A DNA stretch of 64,000 nucleotides from the NCBI RefSeq assembly GCF_009363115.1, contig NZ_CP045298.1, positions 3,469,501-3,533,500 of the forward strand, given 5' to 3'. The stretch's first letter is position 1, and each line of letters opens with the position of its first letter. The translations under genes and the position numbers were made by a program. Shown one piece after another: positions 26,166 through 33,707 of this stretch. A model generated the notes under the pieces. That model was not told the origin of the DNA, searched no databases, and saw nothing but the letters and a program-made list of their open reading frames with translations. This DNA is from Paenibacillus brasilensis. Its GTDB lineage: Bacteria; Bacillota; Bacilli; Paenibacillales; Paenibacillaceae.

Positions 26166-27044
26166 TTGAGAAATGAAGTCTTGAGAAGTGAACAAGAAAT
26201 GATGAATATACTTGTAGATTTTGCCATGAATGACGATAGAATACGATTGGTTACTTTGGAAGGATCACGTACGAACAAAAATATTCCCCCCGATACATTC
26301 CAGGATTATGACATTTCTTACTTTGTAACAGATATGGATTCTTTCAAGGAAAGCGATCAATGGCTTCATATTTTTGGGAATAGGCTTATGATGCAAACAC
26401 CCGAGGATATGGAGCTTTTCCCACCAGAACTAGGTAACTGGTTTTCATATATCATTCTTTTTGAGGATGGAAATAAATTAGATCTGACACTGATTCCAGT
26501 AAACGAGGTAGAGGATTATTTTAAGAATAGCGACGGTCTAGTTGAGGTTGTGCTTGATAAGGATGCTCTTGTCCAAAATGAAGTGATCGCAAACGACCAT
26601 CAATATTGGATTAAAAAGCCAACGGCAAGGGAATTTGATGATTGCTGTAATGAGTTCTGGATGGTCTCAACCTACGTAGTCAAAGGATTGGCGAGAAGAG
26701 AAATCCTGTTTGCGATTGACCATTTACATGAGATTGCACGACCTAATTTGCTCAGAATGATGACCTGGCAAATTGGCTCAGAGCAAGGCTATACTTTTAG
26801 CGTAGGGAAGAATTACAAATTTATAAATCGTTATCTTCCCAAAGAGGATTGGGAAGTATTGCTATCCACCTACTCTGAAAATGGCTATCCGGAAATGTGG
26901 CAGTCTTTATTTGCTTGTTATGAATTGTTTAGAAAATACGCCAAGGCTGTGGCAAAAAGCTTCGAGTATAAGTATCCGAATTACGATGAAGCGATCACCA
27001 GGTATGCTGTACATATTTATTATTCATTGAAGAAAACTAATTGA
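26166..27044 (+). CDS. aminoglycoside 6-adenylyltransferase (ANT(6)/AadK-like)
   Basis: A 292-aa nucleotidyltransferase that adenylates streptomycin-type aminoglycosides in known members. Family motifs: VTLEGSRTNKN (G-S), DYDISYFV (D-x-D) and KLDLTLIPV with the third acidic residue, plus EFWMVSTYVVKGLARRE. TTG at 26166 follows GGAGG. It is A/T-richer than the neighbouring tail genes and ends in its own terminator. It lies between the activator and the structural tail operon, so it looks like inserted cargo. Substrate not tested. Confidence 0.9.
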   Translation: MRNEVLRSEQEMMNILVDFAMNDDRIRLVTLEGSRTNKNIPPDTFQDYDISYFVTDMDSFKESDQWLHIFGNRLMMQTPEDMELFPPELGNWFSYIILFEDGNKLDLTLIPVNEVEDYFKNSDGLVEVVLDKDALVQNEVIANDHQYWIKKPTAREFDDCCNEFWMVSTYVVKGLARREILFAIDHLHEIARPNLLRMMTWQIGSEQGYTFSVGKNYKFINRYLPKEDWEVLLSTYSENGYPEMWQSLFACYELFRKYAKAVAKSFEYKYPNYDEAITRYAVHIYYSLKKTN

Positions 27045-27071
27045 CCGCCTTTTTAGAGGGCGGTTATTTTT
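27043..27071 (+). terminator. terminator of aadK-like gene
   Basis: A GACCGCC/GGGCGGTT stem with loop TTTTTAGA followed by ATTTTTATG. It overlaps the stop codon. The 280 bases after it (27072-27352) contain no gene. Confidence 0.85.
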
Positions 27072-27270
27072 ATGCAACACCAACCATTAGATAGATTTAA
27101 CGCAGTTTCAACAATACGAACATCCGTTCGCAAAACACCGTCTAACTTCATCCCTAGTCTCTGCTTTTATCGTCCATTTCTTCGGCAGCGTATTCGTTAT
27201 TAGGGTGTAAGATTATATCATCGGGAATCAAGACAAGAGAACATACCGAAGACACACACAGTCAAACGTT

Positions 27271-27297
27271 AGCCGGCCAATAGGGCCGGTTTTTTTA
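27271..27297 (+). terminator. strong terminator just upstream of the tail operon
   Basis: CCGGCC (27273-27278), loop AATAG, GGCCGG (27284-27289), then TTTTTTT. It stands 55 bases before the first tail gene with no gene in between that would need it. It may block read-through unless antiterminated, with the late promoter downstream or the hairpin being part of the leader. Confidence 0.8.
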
Positions 27298-27352
27298 TGC
27301 GGTGATCGTCTCTGTTGATTCCCGGGAATTCGTTGTACAGAAAGGAGGAGTC

Positions 27353-27490
27353 GTGTTGCCTAAGCAAGGGATGCTGCAATGCATGAGTATGAGGCTGCGC
27401 CGGCTGAGAACACGAACGTGGAAAAAAGCATGGCTAGGCAGCCACAGCATGCGAGTGCAGTATGCGCAAAGGCGGCATGCTGCAGGATGA
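27353..27490 (+). CDS. small basic protein or leader ORF, 45 aa
   Basis: GTG at 27353 (alternatively TTG 27356) has AAAGGAGGAG directly upstream, the best ribosome-binding site in this region. The frame ends at TGA 27488-27490, overlapping the next ATG as ATGA. The product is very basic (for example MRLRRLRTRTWKKAWLG). Its function is unknown. It may serve mainly to couple translation to the tail-terminator gene, which has no good ribosome-binding site of its own. Confidence 0.5.
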   Translation: MLPKQGMLQCMSMRLRRLRTRTWKKAWLGSHSMRVQYAQRRHAAG

Positions 27491-28347
27491 GACAAGCCTT
27501 TAAGCAAAAGCTCATTGAAATTGTTCCGGCACTGCAAGGGCGTGTATACGATGTTCAGCCACCGTCGCAGACGGCAGAGGAGCCGTATGCTGTTATGGCG
27601 CTGGGCGAGGAAATCTGGAAGTCTTCCTGGGCTGGCTATCGGCAGGTTGTACGTATCAAGCTATACGCAGGACAAGCCGGGCTGGCGCAGGCCGATGTAT
27701 GGGCGAATGCCCTGATTGCCGGGCTGCACCGGGAACCGGTGACAGGCCAAGGTGAGGATACGTCGGCTTTTACCGCCCACTATTTGGGCGTGCGAGATGC
27801 AGAAAAGCTGGACACCGTCACAGGCAAAGCGTATAGAACGCTGCGTTTTGGCGTGTATGTGCCTGAAACGGAAGGAAGTTCAGCTATTCCGGCAAGTGGC
27901 GCCGCCCAGCCGGATGAATGGCTGGCAGCCTTGACCCGCTGGACGCAGAAGCAACTGGGCGAATCGTGGTCAGTATATGCCGATGCATGGCCTGCACAGC
28001 CGGGACGACACGCGGTTCTATGGCGGCTGAGCGGCTGCGAAACCCGGATGGCGGGAGCCTCCATGTATGAGCTACGCAAACGGTTCATCGGGCATATTAT
28101 TGCTCCAGACAGCGCTGAGGAGAACCGCGCAGCTTCCGCGCTGGTCGAGGGCTTTGCCGCTCAAATTCAGCTTCCACTGGATCAGGACAAAGGCCGTTAT
28201 ATGTCTACGGACGAAGCTTCGGCCGATTTGCAGGCGGATGCGATTTTAGACGGTCAGCTCCGGCTGACGCTGGTACAGCGACGTATGCGCCCGGCTGAGG
28301 AAGCGGCGTTGATTCGCAGAGTGGAAATTCATCCTGTTTTGAAATGA
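27487..28347 (+). CDS. phage tail terminator/completion protein (two-domain)
   Basis: A 286-aa protein. Residues 1-125 look like a DUF3168-type tail-completion domain (QKLIEIVPALQGRVYDVQPP). The second half, about 145-285, resembles the tail-terminator family found next to sheath genes in PBSX-like clusters, with LWRLSGCETRMAGASMYELR. The two appear fused. ATG at 27487 overlaps the stop of the small upstream frame; a longer frame starting at 27379 has no ribosome-binding site and low-quality sequence. It probably caps the tube/sheath end of the particle. Confidence 0.65.
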   Translation: MRQAFKQKLIEIVPALQGRVYDVQPPSQTAEEPYAVMALGEEIWKSSWAGYRQVVRIKLYAGQAGLAQADVWANALIAGLHREPVTGQGEDTSAFTAHYLGVRDAEKLDTVTGKAYRTLRFGVYVPETEGSSAIPASGAAQPDEWLAALTRWTQKQLGESWSVYADAWPAQPGRHAVLWRLSGCETRMAGASMYELRKRFIGHIIAPDSAEENRAASALVEGFAAQIQLPLDQDKGRYMSTDEASADLQADAILDGQLRLTLVQRRMRPAEEAALIRRVEIHPVLK

Positions 28348-28357
28348 GGTGGTCTGA

Positions 28358-28576
28358 GTGACCTTTGAAAAAAATGAAAATTCCCCGATATATGCCGGGC
28401 AGGAAGTAGGCGGCCCCCGCTATACGCTGGAGGAGCTTAAGGAACACGCGGAACCATTGTTTTCCGTGAAGGAAGAGGTGCTGGCAGGCGCCTTTTTTGG
28501 TGAACAGGACAAGCTGTTCACGGTAGCAGAAGCACACACTAAAATCGAACAATTTATGAAAGCGAAGGTGGACTAA
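28358..28576 (+). CDS. small tail-cluster protein, 72 aa
   Basis: Not recognised by domain. GTG at 28358 follows GAGGTGG. The protein is acidic and soluble (PRYTLEELKEHAEPLFSVKE and TVAEAHTKIEQFMKAKVD). It lies 10 bases after the tail terminator and 2 bases before the sheath gene, so it is co-translated with them. Similar small genes occupy this slot in PBSX-like clusters; the role is probably structural or assembly-related. Confidence 0.7.
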   Translation: MTFEKNENSPIYAGQEVGGPRYTLEELKEHAEPLFSVKEEVLAGAFFGEQDKLFTVAEAHTKIEQFMKAKVD

Positions 28577-28578
28577 TT

Positions 28579-30045
28579 ATGGCAGGCGGAACATGGGAAA
28601 ACACGAATAAACCGGTATTACCGGGTTTGTATATGAACTTTCAGGCAGCAGCAGCTTCAGCGATTCAAGGTGGCTCACGCGGTACGGTGGTTGTACCCGT
28701 CAAGGCGAATTGGGGACCTGTACGTGAGTTTGTAGAGATTGGCAGCGAAACGGCGATTAGTCAAATCTTCTCCGGCGACAGTGAGGACGGTGCGACAGCC
28801 TATTCCACACTCTATCTGGCTTTGCTGGGCGGTCCGAAAAAACTGCTCGCTTACCGTTTGGCAGATGACACGGCTGCTGAAGCATCCGTAACGCTGAAAA
28901 GCGGCGGCGCGACACCAACGGACGTGCTGCGTTTGCAGGCGTTGTACACAGGTAGCCGTGGTAATGGTTTTGCTGTAACTGTACAGCCGACTTTGGGTGA
29001 CGAGCAGGCACGTGAAGTACGCCTTTATGAGGGGACCAAGCTGCTGGGTACGTACAAAGGCAGTGACGGAACGGCTGCTTCGATTGCCGAGGCCCTGAAC
29101 AAGAACAGTGAAAACGTATGGGTGAAGGCCGAGGTTGTCGGCAATGGCGGCATTCCAGCGGATGTCAGCGGCGTACACCTCACTGGCGGCAACAGCGGTA
29201 ATAGCAAGCTGGTGAATGCCGATTACATCGCCATGCAGGAAGCACTCGAAGGACAGGAATTTAACGTGCTGGCGCTGGATTATGCAGCCGATATGGCATT
29301 GCTGCAAAGCTTTGCCGCCTGGATCAAGCGTGTCCGGGGCGAGGGCAAAGGCGTAATTGCTGTATTCGGCGGTTCTGCGGCAGATGATGTGTCCAAAACG
29401 GCTGTCAGCGTGGCCTCTGCGCGTTCCCTGGCCTTGAACCATGAAGGCGTCGTGAACGTCGGTACGGGTGTACGTCTGGCAGGTACGGACTACAGCTCCG
29501 CCCAAACGGCTGCCTATGTAGCCGGACTGATTGCAGGCCAACGGCTGAACCAATCGGCGACGTATGCGGTTACGCCTTTTGAGGACGTGACCCGCCGCTG
29601 GACACGCTCCGAGCAGGAGCAGGCTGTCCGTAACGGGGTCTTCCTGTTGTTCTTCGACGGCCGTCAGGTCAAAGCGCTGCGCGGGATCAACAGCTTGGTG
29701 AACCCGGCTGCCGGTCAAAACAATGCATGGAAGAAAATTCGCTCCATCCGTGTCATGGACGCCATTAACGCTGACTTGCAGCGTGCAGCCGAGGAAACTT
29801 ACATTGGCAAAATCAACAACACGGTGGAAGGTCGCCTGGCACTCATCGGTGCGATCAAAGAATATCTGGCACAGCTGTCTTTGAGCAACGTGATCGAGGC
29901 GGATGGCTACGACGTCATTCTCGATCCGGCATACTACGGCGATGCTCCAGTGATCAAACCGGAGCCAGATCAAGTGTTCCTGCAATGGAACGTGAAGCTG
30001 ACCGACGTGATGGAGCAGCTGTTCGGCACATTTTACGTGCAATAA
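28579..30045 (+). CDS. xkdK: contractile tail sheath protein
   Basis: A 488-aa sheath protein of the PBSX XkdK family, which forms the contracting outer cylinder. Typical features are the N-terminal PVLPGLYMNFQAAAASAI and VVVPVKANWGPVREFVEI, and in the C-terminal half TPFEDVTRRWTRSEQEQAVR, LFFDGRQVKALRGINSLVN and VEADGYDV-type ending. ATG at 28579 overlaps the spacer of the preceding gene. Its presence shows that the particle is contractile (R-type), not flexible. A long antisense frame covers the gene but is a by-product of its codon use. Confidence 0.95.
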   Translation: MAGGTWENTNKPVLPGLYMNFQAAAASAIQGGSRGTVVVPVKANWGPVREFVEIGSETAISQIFSGDSEDGATAYSTLYLALLGGPKKLLAYRLADDTAAEASVTLKSGGATPTDVLRLQALYTGSRGNGFAVTVQPTLGDEQAREVRLYEGTKLLGTYKGSDGTAASIAEALNKNSENVWVKAEVVGNGGIPADVSGVHLTGGNSGNSKLVNADYIAMQEALEGQEFNVLALDYAADMALLQSFAAWIKRVRGEGKGVIAVFGGSAADDVSKTAVSVASARSLALNHEGVVNVGTGVRLAGTDYSSAQTAAYVAGLIAGQRLNQSATYAVTPFEDVTRRWTRSEQEQAVRNGVFLLFFDGRQVKALRGINSLVNPAAGQNNAWKKIRSIRVMDAINADLQRAAEETYIGKINNTVEGRLALIGAIKEYLAQLSLSNVIEADGYDVILDPAYYGDAPVIKPEPDQVFLQWNVKLTDVMEQLFGTFYVQ

Positions 30046-30111
30046 ATAGGCATTTTACGCGCATAAGCATTGTGCGGCAATTCAGCAGGACTGAATTCGT
30101 TTTTTAACAGC

Positions 30112-30130
30112 AAGGATTTTGGTAAATCCC
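30112..30130 (+). repeat. short palindrome, copy 1 (imperfect)
   Basis: GGATTTTGGTAAATCC (30114-30129) lies 39 bases before the tube-protein start. It resembles the perfect copies at 30631 and 61227. It forms a small hairpin in the mRNA between sheath and tube genes. Confidence 0.6.
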
Positions 30131-30167
30131 AAACTATATTATGGATTATTTTGAGGAGGAAAAAGAA

Positions 30168-30575
30168 ATGTTGGATGCTTCAAGAGTCATTTTAGGTACG
30201 TATGGTCAGGCGCATGTGGACGGGGTGTGGCAGACGAATATCAATAAGCTGGAAGCCAGCGTGGAAATGGAAAAACGCGAGCTGAATCTCGTAGGCAATG
30301 AGTGGAAGGTGCACAAGCGTGGTATCAAAAAAGGGACGGGAACGATGAGTGGCTACAAGGTTACGTCCGATATGATTCGTCGTGGTTTTAACCGTTTTGA
30401 GATTATTACCAAACTGGATGATCCAGAAGCCTTCGGACATGAAAGTATTCGTCTCATCCGTTGCACTCCCGACAAAATCCAGCTTGCCAACTGGACAGCG
30501 GGCGAGGAAGTACAGGAAGAAACAACCTTCACCTTCGAAGGCTATGAGCTGCTTGATCCGATTGTAGCGAACTAA
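30168..30575 (+). CDS. xkdM: tail tube protein
   Basis: A 135-aa XkdM/YqbM-family tube protein that forms the rigid inner tube driven through the target envelope. Family features are NKLEASVEMEKRELNLVGN and the strand-rich middle, with KIQLANWTAGEEVQEE near the end. ATG at 30168 is preferred since GAGGAGG lies just before it; the ATG at 30141 would put that site inside the protein. It is separated from the sheath gene by about 120 bases carrying a palindrome. Confidence 0.93.
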   Translation: MLDASRVILGTYGQAHVDGVWQTNINKLEASVEMEKRELNLVGNEWKVHKRGIKKGTGTMSGYKVTSDMIRRGFNRFEIITKLDDPEAFGHESIRLIRCTPDKIQLANWTAGEEVQEETTFTFEGYELLDPIVAN

Positions 30576-30630
30576 ATTGAAAAACGGGGGATGGGGTGCT
30601 GTCAGGCATTCCGTTCCCCAAATACAAATA

Positions 30631-30648
30631 AGGATTTTGCAAAATCCT
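30631..30648 (+). repeat. short perfect palindrome, copy 2
   Basis: AGGATTTTGCAAAATCCT, an 18-bp perfect palindrome, 28 bases before the chaperone-gene start and 56 bases after the tube-gene stop. No T-tract, so it is not a terminator. Followed by GAA, as in copy 4 (copy 3 has TGAA). Confidence 0.75.
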
Positions 30649-30675
30649 GAAATTAAAAATAAGGGAGAATGACTT

Positions 30676-31110
30676 ATGAGCTTGAATGAAAATATGACAG
30701 AAGAACAAATTTTGGACAGCCTGTTTGAAGCTGCTGAAAAGCTGCCGGAGGAAACGGTCCGCATCAAGCGTCTCGATATGAAAATTGTGCTGCACGGCCT
30801 CACCTCCAGCAAAGTAGACAGTATTCGTGAACGCTGCACGATTCGCCGGACCGTGAAGGGTGCGGTGGATGAAAAGGTAGATACAGAGACCTTTAATGCC
30901 CTGTTGATTTCCGAAGCTACTGGCAAGCTGGAAGTGAAGGGCTTGTCCCTTAATGGATGGGGCGATCCCCGGATTACAAGCCGTTTGAAGCTGTCCGGTG
31001 GCGAGCAATCTGTCCGTCGTATGCTGCTGGCGGGTGAGCTGGATGCAGTAGGAGATAAGGTGCTCGAACTGTCCGGCTTTGGCGTTGAGATTGCTGATCT
31101 AAAAAACTAA
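30676..31110 (+). CDS. xkdN: tail assembly chaperone, zero-frame product
   Basis: A 144-aa protein of the XkdN-like tail assembly chaperone family, which guides tape-measure and tube assembly. ATG at 30676 follows AGGGAG. The body is helical, with MTEEQILDSLFEAAEKLPEE and DMKIVLHGLTSSKVDSIRER. The last sense codons, CTA AAA AAC, form the slippery heptamer A-AAA-AAC just before TAA. A -1 shift there fuses the protein to a downstream 52-residue extension, giving 196 aa, as in the lambda G/GT pair. Confidence 0.9.
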   Translation: MSLNENMTEEQILDSLFEAAEKLPEETVRIKRLDMKIVLHGLTSSKVDSIRERCTIRRTVKGAVDEKVDTETFNALLISEATGKLEVKGLSLNGWGDPRITSRLKLSGGEQSVRRMLLAGELDAVGDKVLELSGFGVEIADLKN

Positions 31111-31176
31111 TCGGCTCCGGGGGAATGACGACGATGCTGTACCACTTGTGGGTCCGGCACCACCTCCGCCCCGGAG
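31101..31176 (+). promoter_or_regulatory. -1 programmed ribosomal frameshift signal
   Basis: The slippery heptamer A AAA AAC at 31101-31107 is in the correct phase (CT-A AAA AAC-TAA). After a 7-base spacer, CTCCGGGG (31115-31122) pairs perfectly with CCCCGGAG (31169-31176), giving an 8-bp GC-rich stimulatory stem. The shifted frame continues without a stop to 31265. Confidence 0.85.
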
Positions 31177-31265
31177 ACTTTTGGCGGCTTCCCCGCGGTG
31201 AGCGCATGCTGCTGCTGGCGTTTGCCGAGCAGGAAATGGACAGCATGGCAGCTTCAAAGGCATAA
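31125..31265 (+). CDS. tail assembly chaperone C-terminal part (frameshift extension)
   Basis: The -1 frame is open from 31107 and ends at TAA 31263-31265. It reads through GERMLLLAFAEQEMDSMAA, the W/L-rich 'P-x-GE-R-x-L-x-x-AFxEQE' style of tail-chaperone T domains. An ATG at 31125 exists, but no ribosome-binding site precedes it at normal distance, so the segment is most likely made only as the -1 fusion with the preceding protein. The tape-measure gene starts 22 bases later. Confidence 0.8.
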   Translation: MTTMLYHLWVRHHLRPGDFWRLPRGERMLLLAFAEQEMDSMAASKA

Positions 31266-31286
31266 ACAAGGAGGTGAACATGATAG

Positions 31287-33029
31287 ATGGCAGAAGCATT
31301 AAATTACCGCATGAACCTTGTAATAGATCCTAAAAACGTCATCAAGGCGAACAGAGAACTGCGCGCAATGGAACGTTATTTTGAGCGGATTCAAGGGCGT
31401 GTGTTGAAAATCGGCCGCACCCGTATGGCCCCGGAAATTGTACTGAACGATATGGCCTCCAAAGGCTTGGATAATCTGTTGAACAAGATTAACCGGGTCA
31501 AATCCCAGATTATTAACGCCTCGGGGAATGTAAATGTGAAGGTAAACTCCCAATCTGGCTCAGGCTCCCCGAAGACTGATAACAATCCAAGTATCGTTTT
31601 GCTAAGCACTGCGGTGCAATTGAATACTATTGCAGTGAATGCTAACACGACTGCTATTGCAGCTTTAGGCACCAATTTAGCTTCTCTAAAGCTAGGCGGT
31701 GAGAAAAAGGAAGAAGAGCCTAAAGGTCCTGTAGAAAGAATTAAAGATGGTCTTGTGGGAGTAAAAAAGTTTGGTGAGGGATTGAAAGGATTCTCTGAAA
31801 TTGGGACAAAGTGGAAAGATTTGGGTAAAGCGTGGCGTGATGCTGGGCCAGTTGGGGGAACCACAAGAAGGCAAAAGTTGGTTAATGGAGCAAAAAAAAT
31901 ATGGAATCATAGAGGTGCTTTGGGTAAGGCGACTGGTGAACTTATAGAAAGTGCTGGCGGTACAGGAGATATGTTAGAAGGCGGCCTGGATATTTTTGGA
32001 GCTTTTAAGGGCGGTGGCGCTGCTGATGCTGCTTCTAGTGCAGCCTCCAGCATTGTAAACCCAAGTAGTGTTGCTGGTGCGGCTGAGGAAGCTGGGTCAG
32101 GCTTATTCAAAAACCTTTTAAAAGGCGGCGCTAAAAAACTGTTGGGGCCATTAAGCTATGGGATGGATATTATGAATATCGCTCAGGCTACCTCTGGTAA
32201 AGAACGGGCAGAAGCTATTGGTTCCACTGTAGGTGGGACCGCTGGTACTGCGATAGGTGGAGCTATAGGCTCATTTTTGCTTCCGGGTATTGGTACTATG
32301 GTTGGATCTCAACTTGGAAGCATGGCGGGAGACTTTGTTGGGGGTAAGATTGGCGGATTAGTCTCAGATTATGGTCCAGCGATTATGGATAAAGCAAAAT
32401 CCGCTGGTAAATTTCTTGGAGAAAAAGCTTCCCAGGTCACAGGCTGGCTTTCGGATAAGGCTGGAGACTTTGGTAAAGGCTTTTCTGATTTCTTTTCTTT
32501 TGGTAAAAAAGATGAACCTAAGAAAGAGCCAGCTAAGCCACCTGAAGTTCCTAAACCTGCAATCCCACCTCAACCTGCTGTAGCCGTGGCTACCAAACCA
32601 TTAACACCCATGCCGCCTTTCCCTGGAACTCCAGTGATCTATGGGCCTCCACAACCGGGGGCAAAAGGTGTCCCTAACCCTTACGGACCTATGGCTATTA
32701 CCAATCAAGGCGTAAATCCAAGCCCGATGCTGAATACTGCGGCTCATACGAACAATGGAGCCAAAGCTAAAGGCAAAGCCAATGGTAATCCTACACCTCA
32801 AGTAGTACAGATCAGTCCTGAACAAATGGGGACACTGTCAGGCTTTTTGAAGGATTTTAAAACCGAAACCACCAACCAATTCAATCTTCCTGCGGGGGCT
32901 GTACAGGTCACTGTGCATGAGAACAAGCTGGATGTGGATGGGCTTATTACACAAATTGGTTACCGTCTGAAAGCTGAAATCTTGCGGGCAACCCAGAATA
33001 CCAAGCCTGCGGGCGCTGGAGCTATGTAA
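31287..33029 (+). CDS. tail tape-measure protein, short
   Basis: A 580-aa tape measure, placed after the chaperone as usual. It sets tail length and is much shorter than PBSX XkdO (over 1300 aa). The N-terminus is helical. The centre has Gly/Ala-rich hydrophobic repeats (AIGSTVGGTAGTAIGGAIGS) of the membrane-inserting kind. A Lys/Pro-rich linker (KKEPAKPPEVPKP) precedes a conserved C-terminus. No muralytic domain was seen. The middle of the gene is visibly A/T-richer than either end and than its neighbours, hinting at segment exchange. ATG at 31287 is preceded by AAGGAGG at a slightly long distance. Confidence 0.8.
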   Translation: MAEALNYRMNLVIDPKNVIKANRELRAMERYFERIQGRVLKIGRTRMAPEIVLNDMASKGLDNLLNKINRVKSQIINASGNVNVKVNSQSGSGSPKTDNNPSIVLLSTAVQLNTIAVNANTTAIAALGTNLASLKLGGEKKEEEPKGPVERIKDGLVGVKKFGEGLKGFSEIGTKWKDLGKAWRDAGPVGGTTRRQKLVNGAKKIWNHRGALGKATGELIESAGGTGDMLEGGLDIFGAFKGGGAADAASSAASSIVNPSSVAGAAEEAGSGLFKNLLKGGAKKLLGPLSYGMDIMNIAQATSGKERAEAIGSTVGGTAGTAIGGAIGSFLLPGIGTMVGSQLGSMAGDFVGGKIGGLVSDYGPAIMDKAKSAGKFLGEKASQVTGWLSDKAGDFGKGFSDFFSFGKKDEPKKEPAKPPEVPKPAIPPQPAVAVATKPLTPMPPFPGTPVIYGPPQPGAKGVPNPYGPMAITNQGVNPSPMLNTAAHTNNGAKAKGKANGNPTPQVVQISPEQMGTLSGFLKDFKTETTNQFNLPAGAVQVTVHENKLDVDGLITQIGYRLKAEILRATQNTKPAGAGAM

Positions 33030-33065
33030 TGCAGTGGATGGTAGCTATAGGGGAGGAGGAAAGAA

Positions 33066-33707
33066 ATGGATTTCAGTTTGACGGATGGAAAAGGATTTAA
33101 GTTTGTTTTTCCGGTGAATCCCGAGGAAGTGACGATCTCACGGCAAAAGGGATTTGATACAACGACGATTTTATCCTATGGGGAGTTTGATTTTCCGCAA
33201 GGGGAGAAGGTGAAGGAAATCTCCTTCTCTTCTTTTTTTCCCAAGGAGTATGATGAATCATATTGTAAATATCAGGATATTCCCGATCCGCAGGAGGCTA
33301 TGAATACGCTAAATGGTTTCTTGTTGTCACAGAAGCCATTACGCTTCATTATTAGCGGGACATCCGTGAATGTGCCTGTTATTGTAGCCTCTCATAATTC
33401 GACCTTTCGCGGCGGTGAATCCGGGGATGTGAATTTTGATCTTTCGCTGCGGACCTGGAGGGAAATGAAGGTATCCAAAAAAGCTGGCAGCGGGTCAAAG
33501 TCCGCGACAGTCAACAAAAAGCCTCGCACAGATATGAAAGAAAAGAAAAAAACATATACGGTTAAGTCCGGGGATTCCTTGTCCAAAATTGCCAAGCTGG
33601 AGCTGGGGGACAGCTCGCAATGGAGTCGTATTTATCAGCTTAACAAAAAGGTCATTGGGCAAAATCCGAATGCGATTAAACCAGGACAAAAGCTGGTGCT
33701 GTCATGA
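33066..33707 (+). CDS. xkdP: LysM-containing tail/baseplate hub protein
   Basis: A 213-aa XkdP-family protein. The N-terminal domain is the phage tail LysM-partner fold with FPVNPEEVTISRQKGFDTTT. A Lys-rich linker is followed by a C-terminal LysM domain (YTVKSGDSLSKIAKLELGDS, ending GQKLVLS), which probably binds peptidoglycan or the tube end. ATG at 33066 follows GGAGGAGG. The stop overlaps the next start as ATGA, so the two are translationally coupled. Confidence 0.92.
   Translation: MDFSLTDGKGFKFVFPVNPEEVTISRQKGFDTTTILSYGEFDFPQGEKVKEISFSSFFPKEYDESYCKYQDIPDPQEAMNTLNGFLLSQKPLRFIISGTSVNVPVIVASHNSTFRGGESGDVNFDLSLRTWREMKVSKKAGSGSKSATVNKKPRTDMKEKKKTYTVKSGDSLSKIAKLELGDSSQWSRIYQLNKKVIGQNPNAIKPGQKLVLS

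Noticed and set aside
28675..30042. Very long open reading frame (455 codons) on the minus strand opposite the sheath gene
   Set aside because: No ribosome-binding site, Cys/His/Arg-rich unlikely protein, and it mirrors the codon use of the sheath gene; a shadow frame.
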